A stretch of 64,000 nucleotides of DNA from Mesoflavibacter profundi (lineage in GTDB: Bacteria > Bacteroidota > Bacteroidia > Flavobacteriales > Flavobacteriaceae): positions 2,461,501-2,525,500 of the forward strand of contig NZ_CP061703.1 of assembly GCF_014764305.1 (NCBI RefSeq). The letters are read 5' to 3'. Below are positions 46,787 through 53,870 of the stretch, in pieces. Every line of letters starts with the position of its first letter. Position 1 is the stretch's first letter. The translations under genes and the position numbers were made by a program. The notes under the pieces were generated by a model. It saw only the letters and a list, made by a program, of their open reading frames with translations. It was not told the DNA's origin and searched no databases.

Positions 46787-47224
46787 TTATTTGTGCTTTG
46801 TAACTTTGGGTTTAATGTTAATTTTTGTGGTTAGGTCTTCTAAAATTTCTTTCGAAAGCGGTTTGTTAATGTATTCTGAAACTAATTCTATTTGTTTAGA
46901 ACGCTCAAAATCTTCAGGATTATTAGAGGTAGTTAACAAAACAATTTTTATGTCTTCAGTAAATACAGGATCTAATTTTTTAAATTCTTCAATAAATTCC
47001 CAACCATTCATAGCAGGCATATTTATATCTAAAAAAATCAGATTTGGCTTAATAGTTTCACCTTTAATAGCATCTAATAAATAAGTCAAACCGTTTTTAC
47101 CACTGTTTACAGATATAACTTCACCAAAATTGGAATGTTTATTAATTACCTTTTGGTTATAATAATTAATGACTTTATCGTCATCAATTAATAATGTACA
47201 TAAATGGGATTTGCTATTAACCAT
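46787..47224 (-). CDS. Single-domain response regulator
   Basis: This 145-residue CheY-like protein consists of a receiver domain only: the acidic pocket D14-D15-D16, phospho-acceptor D66 in FLDINMPAMNG, the Thr-Thr of LLTTSNN and the Lys in NKPL. No output domain is present. It heads the operon with the TonB receptor and the YfiR-kinase and may be that kinase's target or a phosphate shuttle. Confidence 0.92.
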   Translation of the reverse strand: MVNSKSHLCTLLIDDDKVINYYNQKVINKHSNFGEVISVNSGKNGLTYLLDAIKGETIKPNLIFLDINMPAMNGWEFIEEFKKLDPVFTEDIKIVLLTTSNNPEDFERSKQIELVSEYINKPLSKEILEDLTTKINIKPKVTKHK

Positions 47225-47346
47225 AGTGCAATTATAGTTATAATAATTTCAATATTAAAGTTGATAATTAAAATAAAATATTCATCGATAAAATGTAACA
47301 TAAATAGGTTAAAACGTTGTTTTTGTGACGGTTTTATATTAAATCT

Positions 47347-47365
47347 TTGACGAATTAAACGTCAA
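47347..47365. promoter_or_regulatory. TTGACG-N7-CGTCAA inverted repeat upstream of the second crp/fnr gene
   Basis: Perfect six-base arms flank seven A/T bases, centred 25 bp before a TATTTTTA box (47381-47388) and 43 bp ahead of the start at 47408. The motif differs from both palindrome classes elsewhere, so a third regulator is possible. Confidence 0.4.
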
Positions 47366-47407
47366 TATCATTGTTTTTTATATTTTTACAACACTAATTT
47401 TCACTTC

Positions 47408-48040
47408 ATGATAGACGAACTTAAACAACATTATGGCTATCTTTTTGAAGACCAATTACTTCAAGAAATAAATAATGTAGGCACCTTTAGAGATATTCCT
47501 GAAGGAACAAAACTTATCGAAATAGGTGACTACATAAAATCAATGCCTTTATTGGTAAGTGGAGCTATTAAAATATTAAGAGAAGATAAGCAAGGTGATG
47601 AGCTCGTTTTATATTTTATAGAACAAGGCGATACATGCGCAATGACTTTATCATGTTGTTTAGGAGATGCTAAAAGTGAAATTAGAGCAATAGCCGAAAC
47701 CGATACTAGACTAATGATGGTTCCTGTTCAAAAAATGGAAGAATGGCTAGGTAAATATAAATCCTGGCGCCAGTTTGTATTACAAAGCTACCAAAACAGA
47801 ATGACCGAGCTCTTAGAGGCTATAGATACTATTGCGTTTTTAAAAATGGATCAAAGACTTTTTAAATATCTTAAAGACAAAGCAATGGTTAATCATAATG
47901 ATGTAATACATATAACGCATCATGAGATTGCATCAGACTTGCATACATCAAGGGTTGTAGTATCTAGATTATTAAAAGCTTTAGAACTTGACGGACGTAT
48001 AGAATTACACAGAAATAACATTAAAGTTATTGATTTATAA
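47408..48040 (+). CDS. Crp/Fnr-family regulator of the sulfur region
   Basis: This 210-residue regulator has a cNMP-binding-type sensor domain (about 25-130), a dimer helix and a C-terminal HTH_Crp domain (about 145-210; HEIASDLHTSRVVVSRLLKA). The recognition helix keeps SR but lacks the Glu seen in CRP and FNR, so a different target sequence is expected. The sensor domain holds a Cys cluster (TCAMTLSCCLGD, about 74-85) that could respond to thiols or metals; this is inference. It lies directly upstream of the GTAAC-palindrome promoter of the TauE gene and next to sulfur genes, so it is the best candidate for the GTAAC-N4-GTTAC binding protein. Confidence 0.88.
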   Translation: MIDELKQHYGYLFEDQLLQEINNVGTFRDIPEGTKLIEIGDYIKSMPLLVSGAIKILREDKQGDELVLYFIEQGDTCAMTLSCCLGDAKSEIRAIAETDTRLMMVPVQKMEEWLGKYKSWRQFVLQSYQNRMTELLEAIDTIAFLKMDQRLFKYLKDKAMVNHNDVIHITHHEIASDLHTSRVVVSRLLKALELDGRIELHRNNIKVIDL

Positions 48041-48043
48041 GCC

Positions 48044-48088
48044 TGTAACAAATGTTACAAAAAATCACTCTAATCATTAGTAGTTTTG
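48044..48088 (+). promoter_or_regulatory. Predicted tauE promoter with GTAAC-N4-GTTAC palindrome
   Basis: TGTAACAAATGTTACA (48044-48059) has perfect arms and is centred 29.5 bp before a perfect box TAGTTTTG (48081-48088). The TauE gene starts at 48106; the palindrome begins 4 bp after the crp/fnr gene stops. Confidence 0.7.
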
Positions 48089-48105
48089 AGTATTAACTCT
48101 TAACT

Positions 48106-48900
48106 ATGGAAATACAATATATTCTTGGTTACATTGGCGCACTATTTATAGGTCTTGTTTTAGGCTTAATTGGTGGCGGAGGATCAATACTTACAGTACC
48201 TATTTTAGTTTATTTTTTAGGTATAAATCCAATAACAGCAACAGCATATTCTTTATTTGTAGTTGGTAGTTCGGCATTAGTTGGAGCGATAAAAAACATT
48301 CAAAAAAAGTTAGTAGATTTTAAAACAGCAATTGTATTTGCTGTACCAGCTTTTACAGCAGTTTTTTTAACACGTAAGTATTTAGTGCCAGCCATACCAG
48401 AGCAATTTTATAAAATAGATAATTTTATAATAACAAAAGACATTGCAATAATGCTATTATTTGCAGTTTTAATGCTTTTAGCTTCAATTTCAATGTTAAA
48501 AAGTAAAAAAGAAGTTGAAAAAGAGGATGTAAACCTTAATTTTGTGGTTTTCTTTTTTCAAGCGGCATTTATAGGTGTCTTAACAGGATTAGTTGGTGCT
48601 GGTGGCGGATTTTTAATCATTCCAACACTAATGTTTTTTGCTAGAATGTCTATAAAAAATGCTGTAGCAACTTCGTTATTAATCATAGCTATTAACTCGT
48701 TAATAGGATTTATTGGAGATGTTCAAAATATAGAAATAGATTGGTTGTTTTTATTAAGTTTTACATCCATCTCTATTATTGGTATATTTATCGGCACATA
48801 TCTTTCAAAATTTATTGAAGGCGCAAAACTTAAAAAAGGATTTGGATGGTTTGTACTCGTTATGGGGATATATATAATCTTCAAAGAGTTAACTAAATGA
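48106..48900 (+). CDS. TauE/SafE-family membrane permease
   Basis: This 264-residue protein has about eight membrane helices and two internal-repeat motifs (GLVLGLIGGGGSILTVP near residue 18 and GVLTGLVGAGGGFLIIP near residue 160), the classic family layout. It is expected to move a sulfur-containing anion such as sulfite, given its MBL-rhodanese and rhodanese neighbours and the shared palindrome promoters. Exact substrate is unknown. Confidence 0.9.
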   Translation: MEIQYILGYIGALFIGLVLGLIGGGGSILTVPILVYFLGINPITATAYSLFVVGSSALVGAIKNIQKKLVDFKTAIVFAVPAFTAVFLTRKYLVPAIPEQFYKIDNFIITKDIAIMLLFAVLMLLASISMLKSKKEVEKEDVNLNFVVFFFQAAFIGVLTGLVGAGGGFLIIPTLMFFARMSIKNAVATSLLIIAINSLIGFIGDVQNIEIDWLFLLSFTSISIIGIFIGTYLSKFIEGAKLKKGFGWFVLVMGIYIIFKELTK

Positions 48901-48904
48901 TAAT

Positions 48905-48949
48905 TGTAACTTTTGTTACATCTATATAATTACAAATCAATTAATTTTA
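48905..48949 (+). promoter_or_regulatory. Predicted MBL-rhodanese gene promoter with GTAAC palindrome
   Basis: TGTAACTTTTGTTACA (48905-48920), perfect arms, is centred 29.5 bp before TAATTTTA (48942-48949). The gene starts at 48999, so the leader is about 45 nt. Confidence 0.65.
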
Positions 48950-48998
48950 TAACCCATTAATAATCAATTTTTAAAATTGAATTAGAACATAAAATAAC

Positions 48999-50411
48999 AT
49001 GAAAGTAGAACAAATTTATACTGGTTGTTTAGCTCACGCAGCGTATTACATAGAAAACAATGGTGAAGCAGCAATAATAGATCCATTAAGAGAAGTACAA
49101 CCTTATATAGAAAAAGCAAAAAAGGATAATGCTAAAATAAAGTATATTTTCGAAACACATTTTCATGCAGATTTTGTGTCTGGTCACTTAGATTTAAAAG
49201 AAAAAACAGGAGCAAACATTGTTTTTGGTCCAACAGCAAAACCAAATTACGAAGCAATTATTGCAACAGATAATCAAACGTTTAAAGTTGGAGATTACAA
49301 AATAAAAGTATTGCATACGCCTGGTCATACTATGGAAAGTACAACGTATCTTTTAATAGATGAAAACGACAAAGAACATGGTATTGTTACAGGAGATACT
49401 TTATTTATTGGTGATGTTGGTAGACCAGATTTGGCACAAAAAGTTTCAGAAGATTTAACACAAGAGAAATTAGCAGGTTATTTATACGATTCTTTACGTA
49501 ATAAAATTATGCCATTAAGCGACCATTTAATTGTGTACCCAAATCATGGTGCAGGATCGGCTTGTGGTAAAAATATGAGTAAAGAAACTACAGATACTTT
49601 AGGAAACCAAAAAAAGGTAAACTATGCATTAAGAGCAGATATGACTAAAGAAGAATTTATAGAAGAAGTTCTTGACGGTTTGTCTGATCCACCAGGATAT
49701 TTTCCTCAAAATGTAATGATGAATATTAAAGGTTATGAAAGTTTTGATAAAGTAAAATCAAAATCCGATAATCCTTTATCACCTCAAGAATTTGAATCTG
49801 CTGCAAACGAAACCGAAGCGATAGTTTTAGATGTTAGACATCAATCAGAATTTATAAAAGGTCATATTCCGCGATCAATATTTATAGGAATAGATGGTGG
49901 ATTTGCTCCTTGGGTTGGCGCTTTAATTGTAGATGTAAGTCAGCCAATACTGTTAGTTGCTCCAGAAGGTAGAGAAGAAGAAGTAGTCACACGTTTATCT
50001 CGTGTTGGATTTGATAATGTGATTGGTTATTTAGATGGTAGTTTTCAATCTTGGAAAAATTCTGGAAAAGATTATGATACAATAACTTCAATTTCAGCAG
50101 AAGAATTAGAGCAACGATACCCAAACAATAAAGATTTAATTTTTGATGTAAGAAAGGATGGAGAATTCACAGCAGAGCATGTTTTAAATGCACATCATAC
50201 ACCATTAGATACTTTAAATAGCTATTTAAAAGATTTCCCTGATAAAGAAACCTTTTTTGTACATTGTGCAGGCGGTTATAGATCTGTAATTGCAGCATCT
50301 ATTTTAAAAAGTCGCGGTATACATAATTTAATCGATGTCGCTGGTGGTTTTGGAGCTATTAAAAAAACAACAATTCCAAGAACCAACTACGTTTGCCCAA
50401 CAACATTATAA
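48999..50411 (+). CDS. Persulfide dioxygenase-like MBL protein with two rhodanese domains
   Basis: This 470-residue cytosolic protein resembles ETHE1-type enzymes that oxidise glutathione or other persulfides to sulfite. The metallo-beta-lactamase domain (about 1-240) has the metal motif H54-F-H56-A-D58 and THTMES plus GDTLFIGDVGRPD. Two rhodanese domains follow: the first (about 260-360) has VLDVRHQSEFIKGHIP but its active-site loop reads APEGREEE with no Cys; the second (about 370-460) has C423 in FFVHCAGGYRS. The second may transfer sulfur and the first may be structural. A GTAAC palindrome promoter precedes it. Confidence 0.93.
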   Translation: MKVEQIYTGCLAHAAYYIENNGEAAIIDPLREVQPYIEKAKKDNAKIKYIFETHFHADFVSGHLDLKEKTGANIVFGPTAKPNYEAIIATDNQTFKVGDYKIKVLHTPGHTMESTTYLLIDENDKEHGIVTGDTLFIGDVGRPDLAQKVSEDLTQEKLAGYLYDSLRNKIMPLSDHLIVYPNHGAGSACGKNMSKETTDTLGNQKKVNYALRADMTKEEFIEEVLDGLSDPPGYFPQNVMMNIKGYESFDKVKSKSDNPLSPQEFESAANETEAIVLDVRHQSEFIKGHIPRSIFIGIDGGFAPWVGALIVDVSQPILLVAPEGREEEVVTRLSRVGFDNVIGYLDGSFQSWKNSGKDYDTITSISAEELEQRYPNNKDLIFDVRKDGEFTAEHVLNAHHTPLDTLNSYLKDFPDKETFFVHCAGGYRSVIAASILKSRGIHNLIDVAGGFGAIKKTTIPRTNYVCPTTL

Positions 50412-50431
50412 TAACTTTTATTAAAAATTTT

Positions 50432-50467
50432 AAAAAGTGTGTTACTAGTTGTAGCACACTTTTTTTT
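50432..50467 (+). terminator. Terminator after the MBL-rhodanese gene
   Basis: Arms AAAAAGTGTG and CACACTTTTT pair around a loop and run into a T-tract. The end of the T-tract abuts the next GTAAC palindrome. Confidence 0.8.
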
Positions 50468-50511
50468 GTAACAATAGTTACCTAATGCAATAATATTTTA
50501 GATTAATTTTA
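50468..50511 (+). promoter_or_regulatory. Predicted rhodanese-operon promoter with GTAAC palindrome
   Basis: GTAACAATAGTTAC (50468-50481), perfect five-base arms, is centred 29.5 bp before TAATTTTA (50504-50511). The first gene starts at 50528. Confidence 0.65.
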
Positions 50512-50527
50512 AGCAAAAATTAAACAC

Positions 50528-50899
50528 ATGAAACAGTTAGTTATATTACCACTTTTAATTGTTATGTCGCTATCTAAACCGTTACAAGATCAAGTGATAA
50601 CGGTCTTGCCTTTAAATAAATTTATAGCATTAACTAAAGATAAAGACGTGCAATTAATAGACGTTCGTACACCAGAAGAATTTAAACAAGGTCATATTAT
50701 AAATGCAAAAAACATAGACTTTTTTTCTCAAAACTTCGACGTTCAATTTGAAAATTTAGATAAAAGTAAACCCGTTTATATTTATTGCAGAAGCGGTAAT
50801 AGAAGTGGTAAAGCTGCTATAAAATTAGCTAAGAAAGGATTTGTAAAAATCCTAGATCTAGAAGGTGGATATTTAAATTATAGTAAAAATAATCACTAA
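50528..50899 (+). CDS. Exported single-domain rhodanese
   Basis: This 123-residue protein has a short hydrophobic N-terminus (about 4-16) suggesting export, then one rhodanese domain with LIDVRTPEEFKQGHI and the catalytic C87 in YIYCRSGNRSGK. It would carry sulfane sulfur in the periplasm. It starts an operon that continues with HMA, thioredoxin and methyltransferase genes; the next gene is 32 bp away. Confidence 0.9.
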   Translation: MKQLVILPLLIVMSLSKPLQDQVITVLPLNKFIALTKDKDVQLIDVRTPEEFKQGHIINAKNIDFFSQNFDVQFENLDKSKPVYIYCRSGNRSGKAAIKLAKKGFVKILDLEGGYLNYSKNNH

Positions 50900-50931
50900 A
50901 AATTAGTGTCTTAAAAACAAAATTTCAAAAC

Positions 50932-51204
50932 TTGAAAACTTCAATCATAATTCAAAATTTAAAATGTGGTGGTTGTGCCAATACAATTTCAAATAAGTTA
51001 GAAGAATTAAAAGGTATTTCTAATATAGATGTAGACGTAAACACTAGTAAAGTCAGTTTTAATTATAATAGTCCTGAAGAAGCATTATTGGTAAAAAATA
51101 CACTAAAAAAAATAGGATATCCTTCTATAGAAGACGATAATAATATTGTAACAAAAGCTAAATCTTTTGTAAGCTGTGCTACGGGAAAATTAGCTAATAA
51201 TTAA
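50932..51204 (+). CDS. HMA-domain protein with TTG start
   Basis: This 90-residue protein is a CopZ-like carrier with metal motif CGGC (C12, C15), a complete HMA fold to about residue 66, and a C-terminal tail with another Cys (SFVSCATG). The only start that matches the family's N-terminus is TTG at 50932. It lies between a rhodanese and a thioredoxin gene, so a role with copper or with persulfide-bearing thiols is possible. Confidence 0.8.
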   Translation: MKTSIIIQNLKCGGCANTISNKLEELKGISNIDVDVNTSKVSFNYNSPEEALLVKNTLKKIGYPSIEDDNNIVTKAKSFVSCATGKLANN

Positions 51205-51236
51205 GTTTAAAAGATTAAAAATTGTAAATTTAAAGT

Positions 51237-51533
51237 ATGAGTAAATTTTCAGACCTTATTAATCAAGACAAACCTGTTTTAATAGATTTTTTTGCAGAAT
51301 GGTGCGGACCATGCAAAATGATGAGTCCAATTTTAAAAGATGTAAAAGACAATTTAAAAGACCGTATTTCTATTATTAAAATTGATGTTGATAAAAATCA
51401 AGCTTTAGCAGCTAAATATCAAGTAAGAGGCGTACCAACATTAATGATTTTTAAAAACGGAAAACAAGTTTGGCGTCAATCTGGTGTTTTACAAAAAAAT
51501 GAAATAATTAATATCATAACAAACCTTGATTAA
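51237..51533 (+). CDS. Thioredoxin
   Basis: This 98-residue cytosolic protein has the active site WCGPC (C23, C26), the cis-Pro motif RGVPTLMIFKNGK and a normal thioredoxin length. It overlaps the methyltransferase gene by 1 base (TAATG). Its position in the rhodanese operon suggests reduction of persulfides or disulfides generated there. Confidence 0.93.
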   Translation: MSKFSDLINQDKPVLIDFFAEWCGPCKMMSPILKDVKDNLKDRISIIKIDVDKNQALAAKYQVRGVPTLMIFKNGKQVWRQSGVLQKNEIINIITNLD

Positions 51534-52114
51534 TGGATTTATCTGAAAAATATTGGGATACTAGATATAAAATAGATGATATCGCATGGGATTTAGGCCA
51601 AGTTTCTCCACCATTAAAAGATTACTTTGATCAGTTAGTAGATAAAAACCTAAAAATTTTAATTCCGGGTTGTGGTAATAGTTACGAAGCAGAATACCTT
51701 TTTAATAATGGATTTAAAAATGTTTTTGTAGTAGATGTATCTAAAACAGCATTAGCTAATTTAGCTCAAAGAGTACCAAATTTCCCTAAAGATCAATTAA
51801 TACATCAAGATTTTTTTAGTTTAAACTCTACTTTTGATTTAATAATAGAACAAACGTTTTTCTGTGCAATTAATCCAAGTTTAAGATCTACTTATGCCAA
51901 AAAAGTAGAAAGTTTATTAGTTCCAGATGGTAAATTAGTAGGCTTATTATTTAATGCACCATTAAATAATGACAAACCACCTTTTGGAGGCAATAAAGCA
52001 GAATATTTAAATTATTTTAATCCTTATTTTAAAATAAACACAATAGAAGAAGCCCATAATTCTATAACACCAAGAATGGGTAGAGAGTTGTTTATTCAAT
52101 TTCATAAAAAATAA
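51533..52114 (+). CDS. TPMT-family methyltransferase
   Basis: This 193-residue SAM-dependent methyltransferase has the thiopurine-methyltransferase-like opening YWDTRYKIDDIAWDLGQVSPP, SAM motif ILIPGCGNSYEA and FDLIIEQTFFCAINPSLR. Family members methylate thiols, sulfide, selenide or tellurite. In a persulfide-oxidation operon, methylation of a sulfide or thiol is the simplest idea. No promoter of its own is seen. Confidence 0.88.
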   Translation: MDLSEKYWDTRYKIDDIAWDLGQVSPPLKDYFDQLVDKNLKILIPGCGNSYEAEYLFNNGFKNVFVVDVSKTALANLAQRVPNFPKDQLIHQDFFSLNSTFDLIIEQTFFCAINPSLRSTYAKKVESLLVPDGKLVGLLFNAPLNNDKPPFGGNKAEYLNYFNPYFKINTIEEAHNSITPRMGRELFIQFHKK

Positions 52115-52132
52115 AAGTTACTTTTCATCTAA

Positions 52133-52176
52133 ATGATAAATATCATATTTATTATTATTTAACTGCTTTATTTTTA
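52133..52176 (+). promoter_or_regulatory. Predicted promoter of the small membrane peptide with ATGAT-N4-ATCAT palindrome
   Basis: ATGATAAATATCAT (52133-52146), identical to the site before ccoS, is centred 29.5 bp before TATTTTTA (52169-52176). The small gene starts at 52206. Confidence 0.65.
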
Positions 52177-52205
52177 CACTGTTAGTATTTAAAAAATAAT
52201 AAATT

Positions 52206-52349
52206 ATGATAGCTCAAAACATAAGTTTATATAGTTGGAATAATGGTGTAGTAATGATTGTTGTTTTTGCATTTGTATGTCTTATTCTTATAGGATTTGC
52301 CATTAAGTTTATAAGCTCAGAAAATAAAAATCAGGATACAGAAGACTAA
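52206..52349 (+). CDS. 47-residue single-pass membrane peptide
   Basis: The open frame encodes MIAQNISLYSWNNGVV followed by a hydrophobic helix (about 15-36) and a polar acidic tail (ENKNQDTED). It has its own ATGAT-palindrome promoter and its own terminator, so it is a stand-alone unit and not a gene fragment. It resembles in size and shape the small subunits or assembly factors of respiratory complexes; homology was not recognised. It may be a second CcoQ-like or CcoS-like helper in the low-oxygen regulon. Confidence 0.7.
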   Translation: MIAQNISLYSWNNGVVMIVVFAFVCLILIGFAIKFISSENKNQDTED

Positions 52350-52362
52350 TTTTAAAATTAAT

Positions 52363-52394
52363 AAGAAAACGTGCTAATTTTGGCACGTTTTCTT
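52363..52394 (+). terminator. Terminator of the small membrane peptide gene
   Basis: Arms AAGAAAACGTGC and GCACGTTTTCTT pair perfectly around an eight-base loop, 13 bp after the stop codon. Confidence 0.85.
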
Positions 52395-52420
52395 ATCAAA
52401 ATCAACATTCATTTTTCAAG

Positions 52421-52464
52421 GTAACTAATGTTACTGACACAGGTGTTTTCTAAACGTACATTTG
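52421..52464 (+). promoter_or_regulatory. Predicted efflux-operon promoter with GTAAC palindrome
   Basis: GTAACTAATGTTAC (52421-52434), perfect arms, is centred 29.5 bp before the perfect box TACATTTG (52457-52464). The TolC gene starts at 52484. Confidence 0.7.
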
Positions 52465-52483
52465 TATCAGTAAAAATTGAAAA

Positions 52484-53794
52484 ATGAAAAACATAATTAA
52501 CTTATCAATCCTATCAGTATTTATCTGGTCTTCCTTAACACAAGCACAAGAGGTAAAACCAATAAGTAAAAGTGATGTTTTGACTCAAGTTTCAGAAAAT
52601 AATACATCCATAAAAATTTCTGAAGAAGAATTTAACCAAGCTAAAGCAGATTTTAGACAGACCAATGCTATTTTCTTGCCAAACATTACAGCTAGTCATA
52701 CAGGTATTTCTACAACAAATCCTTTAATGGCTTTTGGTTCTAAATTAAATCAAGAAATTTTAACACAAGCAGATTTTAATCCAGCATTGTTAAACGATCC
52801 AGAAACAATACAAAACTTTGCAACAAAATTAGAAATACAACAACCATTAATTAATGTAGATGGTATATTTCAGCGTAAAGCAGCCAAATCTAAAATGGAA
52901 GCGATGTCACTAAAGACAAAGCGTACAGAAGATTATATAGCTTTTGAAGTTGATAAAGCCTATATGCAATTACAATTAGCATACAAAGCTGTAGACGTAT
53001 TAGAAAAAGCATTAGAAGCCGCAAATGCAAATAAAAAATTAGCAGATAATAGTTACGAGCAAGGTTACTTACAACGTGCCGATGTACTTAATGTAGAAGT
53101 ACGTGTTACCGAAGTAAAAAACCAATTACAACAAGCTAAAAGTAACGTGCAAAACGCGTCTAATTATTTATCATTTTTAATGAATGACGACACATTTATA
53201 ACCTACAAACCTAGCGATACACTAACACCTTATGTGCGTACAATGGAGTTAAAAACTTTAACTGAAAACCGTAGCGATATCAAAGCAATGCAGTTAGCAA
53301 GCAAAGCTTATGAGGCTATGAGTAAAGCAGATAAAATGGCGTTTTTACCACGTTTAAATGCTTTTGGAAGTTACGAAATGTATGATGATAAAATCTTTCA
53401 AGCAGATGCCAACGGATACATTGTTGGTGCACAATTAAGTTGGGACATTTTTCAAGGGTCAAAGCGTTTTGGAAAAGCTCAAAAAAGTAGAGCTGAGTTT
53501 GAAAAATCTAAGCTTGAATACAATCAATATGTATCAAAAAGTAAGTTAGAATTAAATAAAGCTAAGCGAATGCTTATTGATGCAGAAAACAAATTAAACC
53601 TATCAAAATTAGCTTTAGATCAATCGGAAGAATCGCTTAGAATTCGTACCGATCGTTTTAAAGAAGGTTTAGAAAAAACATCAGATTTATTGATGGCAGA
53701 AACCCAATATGCACAAAAACAATTAGAATATTACCAAACCATTTTTGAATACAATTACGCTTTAGCGTACGTCAATTTTTTAACTAAGGAATAA
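52484..53794 (+). CDS. TolC-family outer-membrane efflux protein
   Basis: This 436-residue protein has a signal peptide (about 1-21, ending TQAQ) and two OEP repeats of long helices with typical wording (for example NSYEQGYLQRADVLNVEVRV and FKEGLEKTSDLLMAETQYAQ). It would form the outer-membrane channel of the pump encoded by the next two genes. The promoter carries a GTAAC palindrome, tying this efflux operon to the neighbouring sulfur genes. Confidence 0.92.
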   Translation: MKNIINLSILSVFIWSSLTQAQEVKPISKSDVLTQVSENNTSIKISEEEFNQAKADFRQTNAIFLPNITASHTGISTTNPLMAFGSKLNQEILTQADFNPALLNDPETIQNFATKLEIQQPLINVDGIFQRKAAKSKMEAMSLKTKRTEDYIAFEVDKAYMQLQLAYKAVDVLEKALEAANANKKLADNSYEQGYLQRADVLNVEVRVTEVKNQLQQAKSNVQNASNYLSFLMNDDTFITYKPSDTLTPYVRTMELKTLTENRSDIKAMQLASKAYEAMSKADKMAFLPRLNAFGSYEMYDDKIFQADANGYIVGAQLSWDIFQGSKRFGKAQKSRAEFEKSKLEYNQYVSKSKLELNKAKRMLIDAENKLNLSKLALDQSEESLRIRTDRFKEGLEKTSDLLMAETQYAQKQLEYYQTIFEYNYALAYVNFLTKE

Positions 53795-53797
53795 CCT

Positions 53798-53846
53798 CTT
53801 GACTGCACTCGAGGAGACTAGGATTGTCAGTTCGAGCGCAGTTGAG
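53798..53846. repeat. Interspersed hairpin repeat between tolC and the adaptor gene
   Basis: CTTGACTGCACTCGAG and TTCGAGCGCAGTTGAG pair imperfectly (12 of 16) and are GC-richer than the surroundings. The core TTCGAGCGCAGT is related to GAGCGCAGTCGAAATG in the repeat near 55075-55095 and is a wording I recall as frequent between genes of Flavobacteriaceae. Confidence 0.6.
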
Positions 53847-53870
53847 ACCTAAATATAAAACTCAATTAAA

